From Sinotaia quadrata (Eukaryota; Mollusca; Gastropoda; Architaenioglossa; Viviparidae), in assembly GCA_028829895.1 (NCBI GenBank), contig CM054181.1, forward strand, positions 12,305,001-12,369,000: a stretch of 64,000 nt of DNA, in the 5' to 3' direction. Below the pieces are notes generated by a model, which saw only the letters and a list, made by a program, of their open reading frames with translations, was not told the DNA's origin and did not search any database. Of the stretch, positions 53,820 to 64,000 are shown piece by piece (the first letter of the stretch is position 1; the number at the start of each line of letters is the position of its first letter). A program made the translations under genes and the position numbers.

Positions 53820-54135
53820 GAAAGTAACTTAAGAACGGATCTCAGCATATGGAAACAGACAAGCAAAGCCATTACTGACAGATAAAACAATTTGAAAGTA
53901 ACTCAAAACACAGACAAGCAAAGCCAAGACTGACAGATAACAGAATTTGAAAGTAACTCAAAACACAGACAAGCAAAGCCAAGACTGACATATAACAGAA
54001 TTTGAGAGTAACCCAAGACACGGATGACAACAAAGAGATATGCAAATAAGAGACGTTTCTGGCAGATAAAAGACGTTGGAAAATGAGAGTAAAAATACCG
54101 CAAGACACAGACCACGACATGTGGTAACATACAAG
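53820..54135. repeat. Approximately 55-bp minisatellite
   Basis: Four or more copies of cagacaagcaaagccaagac with tgacagataacagaatttgaaagtaact, decaying toward 54130. Confidence 0.86.
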
Positions 54136-54264
54136 CAAGATCACTGCTGACGGATAATTAAAGAGAATGAATGATCATGAGAGTACATGCAACACGTTCT
54201 TGTGGAAATGGTTTTCAATATACTGCCTGGTGTTTTCATGATGTAGTCTTTCTTGTAAGAGTTG

Positions 54265-54420
54265 CAGGTAAGCGTTTTGCTCAACATACTCGCCACATAC
54301 TCGCCATGGACACTCAATATACTCGTAACATACTCTTAGCCTACTCGTAACATACTCGCCATGGACATTCAACATACTCGCCATGACACTCAAAATAACA
54401 TACTCGTAAAATACTCGCGA
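54265..54420. repeat. Short-period repeat of CATACTCGCCATGGACA words
   Basis: Irregular copies of aacatactcgccatggacac and aacatactcgtaacatactc. Confidence 0.8.
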
Positions 54421-54964
54421 TAAACGTGCCATGGCCACAAATTGGGTTGACCGAGAAAGTGAACGAGCGCACGTTAAATTTACTGATAATTTCACCGTTT
54501 CTCTATCTCGGGGCGAGGTGGTGTCACAGGAAATTTGGAAATTGCCTTACCTCCCCTTTCGCAAATTAGGTTTAGCAGCTCATGTCTGAGTAAAGCTCTC
54601 TCCATTTTTCTACATGTATCCGAGCACCGAGTTCACAAATCAAAATATCGATTTTTCAATTCTCGTTTGTATTTCTGGTTGTCGATTTCTTTTTTCGCTC
54701 TCCTTGTTGTTCTTTTCGTCTGGTGCTGCATGTTTTCTGTGTTGTCTTGGGTGTTTTTATTTAGAAATGTATTTTCCTTTTGAAAAGGAGCAGTTCTGTT
54801 CCTTTCAGGGCTTGAGTGGCTCACTCCAGAGGGTGTAGTAGCAAGCTACTTAAATGTCACGCAGTGCTCTTTCAAACTATCTTCCTTTGTATGTCTGTCT
54901 GCCTGCCTGACTGTTTACAGAAATTTGAGAGCGTTAAATTATGAACAAGACCTGTTGTTAAAGG
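54421..54964. other. No exon recognised
   Basis: Unique sequence. Frames at 54535-54838 are hydrophobic or aromatic-rich on plus and Lys/Arg-rich on minus, without known motifs. Confidence 0.4.
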
Positions 54965-55110
54965 AATTATTCATAGATACAAATAGTGATGTCAATACTG
55001 CTTTAATACTAGTATTATTTTTAAGGTACTATCTAGTTCATAGATACAGATAGTGATGTCAGTACTGCTTTAATACTAGTATTATCTTTAAGGTACTACC
55101 TAGTTCATGC
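54965..55110. repeat. Approximately 62-bp duplication
   Basis: The sequence ttcatagatacaaatagtga ... taatactagtattat ... aaggtactatctag is present twice. Confidence 0.9.
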
Positions 55111-55124
55111 GCATTCAGTTGTTA

Positions 55125-55545
55125 ATCAAATGGTGGTATCACTTCATTATTAGTAGCATTCTTTAAACGTAATAGTTGTAGCACTTCATTAACAATATCA
55201 TTCGCTAAACATTACGGTTGTAGCACTTCATTAACCATAGAAGTCGCTAACTGTATTGGCTGTAACACTTCATTAACCATAGACGTCGCTAACTGTATTG
55301 GCTGTAACACTTCATGAACCATAGACGTCGCTAACTGTATTGGATGTAACACTTCATGAACCATAGACGTCGCTAACTGTATTGGATGTAACACTTCATT
55401 AACCATAGACGTCGCTAACTGTATTGGATGTAACACTTCATGAACCATAGACGTCGCTAACTGTATTGGATGTAACACTTCATGAACCATAGAAGTCGCT
55501 AACCGTATTGGCTGTAACACTTCATTAACCATATCATTCGTTAAT
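55125..55545. repeat. 42-bp minisatellite
   Basis: About eight near-identical copies of aaccatagacgtcgctaact with gtattggatgtaacacttcatg, plus degraded copies from 55125. The period of 42 keeps the minus strand open (55212-55532, repeated LATSMVHEVLHPIQ). I treat that frame as non-coding. Confidence 0.94.
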
Positions 55546-56064
55546 ATACAATGAATTGCAGATCGTGGTTGTCGTGTCCATATTCGCAGAGCAAATTAGG
55601 TATGTACCATGGAGGGAGTTATCTTCATTTTTAATTGCAATATTAGCCGTTGTAGATAATGTGTATAAATGATATAATAAAGATTTCTTTCTTTTAGAAA
55701 TAGTATTAGACGTTACAGTAGATAATCGTAGCGATAAAATGAAGATTTTCCTTTTATTAATAGCTAGATTAGATTAATAGCTAGAGTAGATTAGCTGAAT
55801 TTATGTAATCAAGATTTTATTTCAAGTAATAGACTAACATATTATATGTAAAATGATTTTTGTGATATAATTTTGAGTGTGTTACCGAAAACATTCTTAG
55901 TGATCCAATAGGAGTTACATTCACGTGATGTAACCTAGTTGTTAAACTTTTATCTATAGCATAGTATATGAATCCTAACGGTGTCAGACAATTGAAAATT
56001 GTAAGCGCAGCATTACGAGCATTACGCGAATTAGAGCGAAATTACTTATGCAGTGAATATGTAC
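55546..56064. other. AT-rich sequence, no exon seen
   Basis: Nothing recognisable beyond a short tagattagctag duplication near 55760. Confidence 0.4.
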
Positions 56065-56355
56065 TTATCTTGACGTTTATAGTATACACATTCATGACAC
56101 GTGTAGTTTAATACGTCCTTTGCTTGACGTTTGTAGTGTACACATTCATGACACGTGTAATTTATGCATTCTTATGGTGACGTTTATAGTGTACACATTC
56201 GTGTGTTGACACGTGTAGTTTACACATCCTTAGGTTGAAGTTTGTTGTGTACACTTTCGTGTGTTGACACGTAATTTATGCGTTCGTAGTTTGACGTTTG
56301 TAGTGTACACAAGCGTGTGTTGACACGTTTAGTGCACACGTCCTTAGAGTGACGC
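56065..56355. repeat. Approximately 58-bp minisatellite
   Basis: Five copies of gacgtttgtagtgtacacat with tcgtgtgttgacacgtgtag and a variable tail. Confidence 0.88.
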
Positions 56356-56715
56356 TTGGAGTCCTAAACGTTGGACAAATCGGCTACTTACATTTGTATG
56401 TGTAGCAATCGATTTAAGTACAAACAAAAAGAAGTAACACTAAGAGGATTTGAAAAATATTTGTAAATGTTAATTGGACTGATCATTACTTATACTATTT
56501 TTTCTGTTACTGGAAGCGTTATAAATTTTTGAGAGGTTGAAAATAAAAGAACATGTACTTTGACTGAATGATTTGACCGGATGAGATGAGGTACAAATAA
56601 TTATACTTTCAGCATTCAGATGACAGCTCTTATATTTGCATGAGTTCAACTATCAAATCTCCTAACTGTCCGAGTTCCAACGATGAGCTAATTCATAATA
56701 TTGAACTGTAAAACT

Positions 56716-56718
<3 letters not shown>

Positions 56719-56753
<35 letters not shown>
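56719..56753. repeat. (GATA)n microsatellite
   Basis: About nine GATA units. Confidence 0.97.
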
Positions 56754-56754
<1 letters not shown>

Positions 56755-56899
56755 TTTTCAGTTTTTGTAAAAGAAAATAGTTAACGTGTAAATAAACAAA
56801 CAAACAAAAACAGTTCTATATTTTTTCTTTGTTCTTCTAGATTCGGAGAGTGCAATCTGTTTAATAAATAATTATTTACTCATCCTCTTTGAAACACTT

Positions 56900-57035
56900 T
56901 TACGCACAATTTTTATTATAGTGTTTAAGTTATCTCAGTTAATTTTCAGTACGCACAATTTTTATTATAGTGTTTAAGTTATCTCAGTTAATTTTCAGTA
57001 CGCACAATTATTATGAAAGTGTTTTAAGTGTACGC
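56900..57035. repeat. Approximately 50-bp repeat, 2.5 copies
   Basis: Units of acgcacaatttttattatag with tgtttaagttatctcagtta. Two copies are nearly identical. Confidence 0.92.
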
Positions 57036-57084
57036 TTATCTCAGTCTCGTTTACAATAAGCACTTACATTCTGCGGATTCAGTT

Positions 57085-57225
57085 TTTTTCCAAAACATGT
57101 GTCCACGACCTCCAAGAATGGCAAATTATCAATATGTGTCCACGACCTCCAAGAATGGTAAACGATAAACCTCCAAGACTGGCAAGTGACAAAACATGTC
57201 TCCACGACCTCAAAGACTGGCATAA
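57085..57225. repeat. Approximately 35-bp repeat, four copies
   Basis: Units of tgtccacgacctccaagaat(ggcaaat...). The overlapping frames on both strands are by-products. Confidence 0.87.
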
Positions 57226-57699
57226 GATAAATATGTTGGAATCACAATTTTGCTCACGTCGACTACAGCAGAGAAAATACACATTTTCGCAGATATCTTT
57301 TTCATTTAATTCAAGTTCTATTTGAGCGTTGCAGATTGAAAGCTTTCCTCTGGTGACAAGCGAAAGAAATTAGATATATTTTCTTTGGAGTTTTTAAACT
57401 TCATTTTTAGCGAGACACTCCGAGTAGAACTACATTTTTATAAAAGCGAAAGACAAAACAGTCATTTCAGTAGCAGGGGAATTGATGCATTAACTCTTTG
57501 TGTGATAGAAATATATTAGACGAGCCAAAAAGTAAGGAAAATCATTTATTTTTTTATTATTTGCATTTGTAAAATGAAAGGCATTGTAATGGAAGACATT
57601 TTTCAAGCACTTTAACTGTCAGACTTTATATTTCTACAACCAAACGCGCTTCCTTCAAAGAGAGAGACAAGCGTATTGCTTTCGGCGTAGTTAGTTCTC
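57226..57699. other. No exon recognised
   Basis: AT-rich unique sequence. Confidence 0.4.
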
Positions 57700-58270
57700 C
57701 ACAACATGCTTCTCTTTCATTTTCCCTCTTATTTCCTCTCTCATTTCTCGTCTTTCATTTCCACTCTCATTTTCCCTATTATTTCCCCTCTCATTTCTTT
57801 TCGTATTTCCCCTCTTATTTATTCTTTTATTTACCCCCCTCTCATTTCTTCTCGCATCTCCCCTCTTATTTATTCTTTTATCCCCCTCCCCTCTCATTTC
57901 TTCTCGTATCTCCCCTCTTATTTATTCTTTATCCCGCTCCCTCATTTCTTTTTGTATCTCGCCTCTTATTTCCCCTCTTTCATTTCCTCTCTCATTTCCC
58001 CTCTTTCATTTCCTCTCTTATTTCCTGTCTATCTTTTCCTCACTCTCTCTTTCCTGTCGCTTTCTGTTTTCTCTAATCCTCTCTCTCCTTTCACTCCTCT
58101 TTTGTCTTTTCTCGTCTTTCTGATTTTTTTCTCATTCCCTCTTTTTCTTTTCCCCTCTTTTTCTTCCATCTCTCTCTGTGTTTTTTCTTTCCTTTCGCCT
58201 TACCAGTCTCTTTTCCTCCATCTTATTCCCTTTCAATCAACCCCCAGTTTCTTCTTCCCCCTCTTTTACT
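57700..58270. repeat. Pyrimidine-rich tract on the plus strand
   Basis: Irregular repetition of tttcccctctcatttc / ctcttatttattctttta words. Almost no G or A clusters for over 550 bp. The 188-codon plus frame (57706-58272) rich in Ser, Phe, Pro and Leu is a compositional artefact. Confidence 0.9.
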
Positions 58271-58309
58271 GATCATTATCTATTCAATATATGTTTGTCT
58301 ATCTGTTTG

Positions 58310-58310
58310 T

Positions 58311-58381
<71 letters not shown>

Positions 58382-58382
58382 C
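58310..58382. repeat. (ATCT)n microsatellite
   Basis: About 17 ATCT units. Confidence 0.97.
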
Positions 58383-58499
58383 TTCTCTCTCTCTTTATCC
58401 CTACCAAATTTTACTTTCCCATAAATATTTTATTCCTCTTTGACACCTATCTTGAGTGTTTTTGCATTTATTTCCGCCCTTTCTTCGTGTATTATCGAT

Positions 58500-58622
<123 letters not shown>

Positions 58623-58689
58623 GAATCTTGTTTACACCTCATACTACTCTATCTGCTGCAAACTGCTGCAAATGTCCAGTGCCACATCA

Positions 58690-59240
58690 ACCAACTCTAA
58701 CTTTGTTTCTGTGAGTAGCTATAGGCCAACTCTAATTTGGTGTGTGAGTATCTATAGGCCAACTGTAATATTGTCTGTGAGTATATATAGGCCAACTCTA
58801 ATTTGGTCTCTGTGAGTATATATAGACCAACTCTAATTTTGTCTCTGTGAGTATCTATAGGCCAACTCTAATTTGGTCTCTGTGAGTATATATAGACCAA
58901 CTCTAATTTTGTCTCTATGAGTAGCTATAGGCCAACTCTAATTTGGTCTCCGTGAGTATCTATAGGCCAACTCTAATTTGGTCTCTGTTAGTAACTAGTT
59001 ATAGGCCAACTCTAATTTTGTCTCTATGAGTAGCTATAGGCCAACTCTAATTTTGTCTCTATTAGCTATAGGCCAAATCTAATTATGTCCTTATAAGTAG
59101 CTATATATCAACTCTAATTTTGTTCCTTTTAGTAGCTATAGGCTAACTCTAATTTTGTCTCTGTTAGTAGACTTAGGCCAACTCAAATTTTGTCCCTGCG
59201 AGTATCTATAGGCCAACTCAAACTTTGTCCCTATCAGGAG
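58690..59240. repeat. Approximately 36-bp minisatellite, left part
   Basis: About 15 copies of aggccaactctaattttgtc with tctgtgagtagctat. Interrupted by R1 copy B; related units resume at 60769. Confidence 0.92.
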
Positions 59241-60768
59241 TGTGACAGAGTAACTTTGCCCCTCCCTACTTTAAATTTAAATTCTTATATAAATTGCTAA
59301 ATTGTCAGAGTAAACGACCCTGGGCACTACTTATGTCAGTATTTTTGAAAGTGTCTGAGTTGAAGTATACAGACCGAGGCAAGAATATTCTAGATTGCTA
59401 GTGTAATGCAAGCTGGGTGAGTAGTTTTCTGTTATCCATTGATTAAGATTTATACGAAGGAAACCAGCCATTGGGGTGAGATTAAGAAGTTCACTTGCTG
59501 TAGAAAATTCTACTCTGTAATTAAGTGAAAACAGAAATTAGAAATTTAGTTGATGGTGAGTTAAAACTGACTGATTAAGAGAGAATGGACTTATGAACAT
59601 TTCATGCATTTTCGTTATTAAAATGTTATACTTGTGTAGAGATATACTATGTGCGTTGACTTATGATGTATTTATTTTTGTATGTATGTATATTGGGTTA
59701 ATAAATATTGTTGCAGGAGATTGTAATTTGAGAATGGGATGTGAGATAGATTAGAGTTGTATTGTGATAAATATTAAACTTAGGTTTGCTTCTTACTTAT
59801 GTTGCAGTGAACAAGTGGCCTTTTGAGTTTTGACTTTAGGCTTTGAGTTTCAACTTTCACATTTGAGTCGAGTGTTGAGTTTCAAGCTTCAAGTCTTTAT
59901 AATTTGAACAATTGGGAAAATGCAGGAATGTCTGTTGGAGAGTGTGTAAGGGTAATGGAATATGCTACACATTTTTGATGTATCTAGGATACGGATGATA
60001 AGTACATCTGTACAGTGAAGTTACAAGAATCATTGAGATCGTGTTCTGTTTGAAGGAATAGAGTGAACAGAACGCTCAAGGGGTTCAGATGAAAGTGTAT
60101 GTCATTGTTTCCATGAGTGTAACAAGAGATGTTGACATGCAAACATTGTGACATTGTTGCAAAAGGAAGTAAAAGACTGTCAAAGCAGTTATTACTCGAG
60201 GTCAAGTAAAAGATTATAATAATCTACCTCTTATAACTCCATTTCTATTCTCTGATAGGACTAACCTGCGATTTTATTGATGAACTGTAATGATATTTCT
60301 TCATATATACAGAGAGACTGTGTAATGTAAAATTGTCTGAACATGAGTTCGTGAAATAATGACGTCAAGTAATATATTTCAATGTAATTGTCATACATAT
60401 ATTTCATTGTTCATTTATAAAATTATTGTTAAATTTATTGATCTTCTTACGCATATTGATAACCTTGTGTGGAGAAAAAAGTGGGTGGAGGGGGGCTCGC
60501 TAAATATAGAATAATAGTCGGATTTGTCCTCTCCTTTAGTAAGAAGATTTCCACTCACGGAAACATTATGTGACTGTAAAACGTTGTTTTGTGTTGTGGA
60601 ACTGAGAAATCGTTTACAACGCTAAAATATCCGCCAAGTGAGAGACGAGTCGTGTCTGTTGGAGGATCATTAATAAATAAAATTAATATTCTCATCACTT
60701 GTAATTAGTTATGAAAGATTGATTAATAAAATAATCCTTTTCATTAACTAAGTGGCGTGCCGGTCACA
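59241..60768 (+). mobile_element. R1 interspersed repeat, copy B, 1528 bp, inserted in a minisatellite
   Basis: The ends are TGTGACAGAGTAACTTTGCC and GTGGCGTGCCGGTCACA, so TG...CA. The flanking array units differ on the two sides only by what looks like a degraded 5-bp duplication (aggag before, aacag after, against agtag in intact units). Internal blocks match copies A and C. A TATA-like tatataaatt lies near the start and aataaa follows at about 59701. No coding frame. The architecture resembles a solo LTR; a non-autonomous DNA element is the alternative. Confidence 0.75.
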
Positions 60769-60850
60769 AACAGCTATAAGTCAACTCTAATGTTTTCCTG
60801 ATCAATAGCTATAATTGTGTTCCTATCAGTATCCAATTGTCAACTTTGGT
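60769..60850. repeat. Approximately 36-bp minisatellite, right part
   Basis: About two diverged copies (agctataagtcaactctaat, agctataattgtgttcctat) continue the array seen before 59241. Confidence 0.75.
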
Positions 60851-60854
60851 TTCG

Positions 60855-61345
60855 TCCTTCCGAATGTCTAGTTTAAAATCCCTCATATGACCCTCCAAAT
60901 ATCAAGATTAAACAGCTCTCATAATGTCCCGCCTAGAGGCTAGAATAACTAACTCATTATACAACTCTCAAGTTATTCCTAGACGATGTAACATGTATCT
61001 TGTAGCTCCCTTTTGTCAAGATTAACCAACCATCATTTTGCCTCTACAAATATCTAAATCCAGCAATTCTCATTTTGTCGAAACCTACCCAATCATTATT
61101 TCTTCAAATGTATACATTAACTAACCCTCATGTAATTTATACCAATATCTAGAGTAAACAATTCTCATTTTGTTCCTATTGTTGTCTAAATTAATCAACC
61201 CTCACTTTGTCTCCAGATCATTCATCACTCTTATTTAGACCCTATCAGTGTCTTGAATGACCAATTCTCTTTTTCATCTTATCCGACTCTACATTAGCCA
61301 ACCCTCATTTTTGACTCTAGTGTTTACACTAACCAGCTATTATTG
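60855..61345. repeat. Degenerate repeats of about 36-45 bp
   Basis: Recurrent aaccaaccctcattttgtc and ccaatatctagattaa words. Probably an older, related expansion of the neighbouring array. Confidence 0.65.
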
Positions 61346-61462
61346 CCTAAAAATACAAATGTTTAGGTAATAACAAAGCTTACATATATAATAGGAACTA
61401 TAACCTACTTTACAAAGCAAAATATTTTCACTTACGAAATCTTTTCGAGAACAAGGAGCCGG

Positions 61463-63028
61463 TGACGCTGCGCCACACTCTGCTTTTGGTTATGATTATT
61501 ATAATTATTTAATCATTCATAACTAATTACAAGTGATGAGAATATTAATTTATGCTATAAATAATTCTCCAGAAGACACCACTCGTCTCTCTCACTTGGC
61601 GGATATGCAGGTGTTGTAAAGGTTTCTTTCTCTTCCACTACATTAGAGACAAATATTCACTGTCACAATATTTCCATAGGCGAAAAACTTCTTACTTAAG
61701 AAGAAGATAAATACGCCTTTAAGCGATATTTAGCGAACTCCAATGTACTCGCTATATTTTCAACATATGGTTATCAAAATGTGTAAAGAGGTTTTAAAAA
61801 AATAACAAATTTATAAATCAGCAATCAAATATACAAATAGCAAATACAATGAAAAGATTAATTGACATCAATATTTCCACGAACCTGTTTGAATAATTTC
61901 AATATCTGTAGAGTCTTGTATCCTAATACATAACTCTACAGATTAGTGTCAATATAAATCACAGGATAGCTCTTGTCAGAGAACAGAAATGGAGTTATAG
62001 AGATTATAGTGATAATAGTTTGTATATAATCTTGTCTATCAACTGCTGCAATAATAACTCATGCATTTTTGTAAGAAAGTCACACGTTCATTGTCACAAT
62101 ACAATTGTCAGTTCTTCACTTGTTACTTCAAATGTTTTAAAACACTGATGAGCCACTATTTTCTCCAGGCTAATATGGCGCTCCTTCACCATTTAAGTTC
62201 CTCAAGCAGAACAGCAATGTAGCAATTTCAAGCCTTCCTTGTAGCAGAAATTCTATGATGTAGTCTCGTATACAAGCATATCAAAAGAATGCAGTATATC
62301 CTTACATTTACATACTGTGGGTATCTGCCATAGTCGTAGTGGTTTATAAATCAGTAAACTGGGGAATTCTGGTGAAAAAGTCTGCTTCTACCCTGTAAAA
62401 TATAAGCAGGGAACAAACGCCAAGTTTCCAGTTTATTCATATTTAACTCCATTCTTTCTTACATTCAGGCCTCAACTTATATTTCCTGCAACAGTATTTA
62501 GTAGCCCGACACATGCATGAAATGTTAAGTGTTTGACATACTACATACAAGCATCATAGTTCACAATGTGTAGAAATAATAGTCCACTCGCATAATACAT
62601 CTCTATGCAATACGAAAGTATAATACATCAATAGCAAAAATGCATAAACTATTTCTAAGTCCATTCTCTCTCATATAGTCAGTTAACTCACTATTAAACT
62701 AAAGGCCATCTTTCAGGACCAGACTTTGCCATATCAAATTTAAAGTGATTAGAGTACATCTTTAACAAAGATACTTTTGGTCTATCCCCATTGGATGAAC
62801 TTGTTATGAAGAAGTGTAAGATTATTAGTCAGAAAAACTAATCATCCAGTTGGATCTGGTTTAGATTACATCAGCAATTTCTAGCCTATTCTCCATCCGA
62901 GTTGTTTACTTCTAACTCTGACACAACTATCAGCATAAGCAGTGTCTACAATCCGGTCACTCTGATAATTTAATAATTTATGTAAAATTAATTTTAGAAA
63001 TATTTATAGGCAAGTTTACTCCACTACA
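61463..63028 (-). mobile_element. R1 interspersed repeat, copy C, about 1.57 kb
   Basis: Read on minus it starts TGTAGTGGAGTAAACTTGCC and ends GTGTGGCGCAGCGTCA. Large blocks match copies A and B in reverse order: the actcagttt/ccattctctctcat region, cctgcaacagtatttagtag, tttatactttcg, aaatcagcaatcaaatataca and taactaattacaagtgatgagaat. No target duplication was found. It faces copy B across about 0.7 kb. Confidence 0.74.
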
Positions 63029-64000
63029 GAATTCAAACACTAAAATTAAAATACGTTAAAATTAAAATAAATTAAACAACAATCCGCGATGTAGGTTAAT
63101 ATGTCTGAACTTTCTTCAGACAGTTTTCTTGCGGCATTTGCATATAAACAAGAGTTGTTCACGAAAGAAGATTTAAAAAAAAAATATTGCTTTAAAATAT
63201 ACTGTGCAAATGCATAGATTCGACCAACAATTTTATTGTCAGATACAGTATATTTCTTACACATCTTGCAGTAGAGTTACTTCATAAAGCGGATTTTGAA
63301 CAAACTCTATGGTTGTCTCCAGCCAGCAGGCAACGGGCGCTAATCGGTCACTGCCGGAATTGTCAAGTTACATGGCTCCACATCTCTCCCCACTCCACAC
63401 TTTCGTGCTGGTAACAAGTGCTGGAGCCAATTGTATCAAGAGTCGTTGAAAACCCGCATCCTCTTCTCAGACATGCTAAATTTCATTAAACTTGTCACCC
63501 ATGAGCTGGATAACAACAGACGTTCGCCCTAGGGTCTCATTTCGAGCATTAACGAATACTTTAGTGTGTGTGTGTGTGTGCCTGCAAGTTGCTTGTTTAG
63601 TTTCCTGACTCTCATCACGTGACATACAAGCGACACGAATGTGTTCCCATTTGTTTGTTTGGCTGTTATTTTCCCCACAGATATACAATTCTTGTATATT
63701 CAACACGTGCATACAATTGACTTGATTAGATCGCTGCTTGGTATTTTAATGTCATTTGTTAGTTTGCTTACTGCCTTTCCTTAATATGCGGTACCAGTCT
63801 ACTTTCGGCCGTTGGCTGCTCACTTTTTATTTTTCATGACTGATCCACCTCAGTATATATAAAAGTGTAATGAGTGAATATGCTCTATGTGTTATACGTT
63901 AATACATTTGTAGTGTATACGTCATTATTTATTACATCACATGCATAATTATTGTGCTTTATTAAAATTATATACGTTTATTTTAAATAATGCAGCACTC
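63029..64000. other. No gene recognised
   Basis: AT-rich sequence with a short GT run at about 63565-63580. The minus frames 63046-63264 and 63476-63712 show no family features. I saw no receptor exon here. Confidence 0.4.

Noticed and set aside
55212..55532. Minus frame with repeated LATSMVHEVLHPIQ in the presumed receptor intron
   Set aside because: Created by the 42-bp minisatellite, on the strand of the receptor but without splice sites or homology.
61395..61460. Minus-strand sequence ending in TTTCGTAAGTG, resembling an exon with a donor
   Set aside because: The translation (WRSVTGSLFSKRF) does not match any glutamate-receptor segment, no acceptor pairs with it, and it lies at the edge of R1 copy C.

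Overview
This is an AT-rich, gene-poor window of an animal nuclear genome. The one gene I can identify is the 3' end of a kainate-type ionotropic glutamate receptor gene (GRIK family) on the minus strand. Its last two coding exons lie at 50789-51051 and 49063-49362, joined across a 1426-nt GT-AG intron. The receptor tail has an invertebrate character. Together with abundant (GT)n and (CT)n microsatellites and very dense minisatellites, this suggests a lophotrochozoan, most likely a mollusc. That taxonomic guess is inference, not something the sequence proves.

Layout. Positions 1-48960 contain no coding sequence that I recognise. They are a patchwork of short tandem arrays with AT-rich unique sequence between them. 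Interspersed repeats here are: a roughly 1.5-kb family (called R1 below) with copies at 20765-23595 and 6345-6750; a 1546-bp solo-LTR-like insertion at 28092-29637, with TG...CA ends and a 5-bp target duplication, sitting inside a minisatellite; a palindromic MITE-like element at 33403-33627; and a possible LTR-like remnant at 37515-39387. Positions 48963-51051 hold the receptor 3' end: a short tandem array just after the stop, the terminal exon, a repeat-filled intron, and the exon carrying the end of the ligand-binding domain and the last membrane segment. Positions 51052-64000 should be the upstream intron if the gene continues rightward. I found no further receptor exon there, but short exons could escape a reading by eye. 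This part carries more arrays and four more features of note: R1 copies at 53078-53505, 59241-60768 and 61463-63028, and a pyrimidine-rich tract of about 0.9 kb.

The striking property of the window is tandem duplication. I count about 45 minisatellite arrays. Their units are mostly 27-60 bp and mutually unrelated, and by a rough by-eye sum they occupy about a quarter of the window. Most long open reading frames here are by-products of arrays whose unit length is a multiple of three. No prokaryotic system, CRISPR array, operon, rRNA gene or complete tRNA gene is visible.
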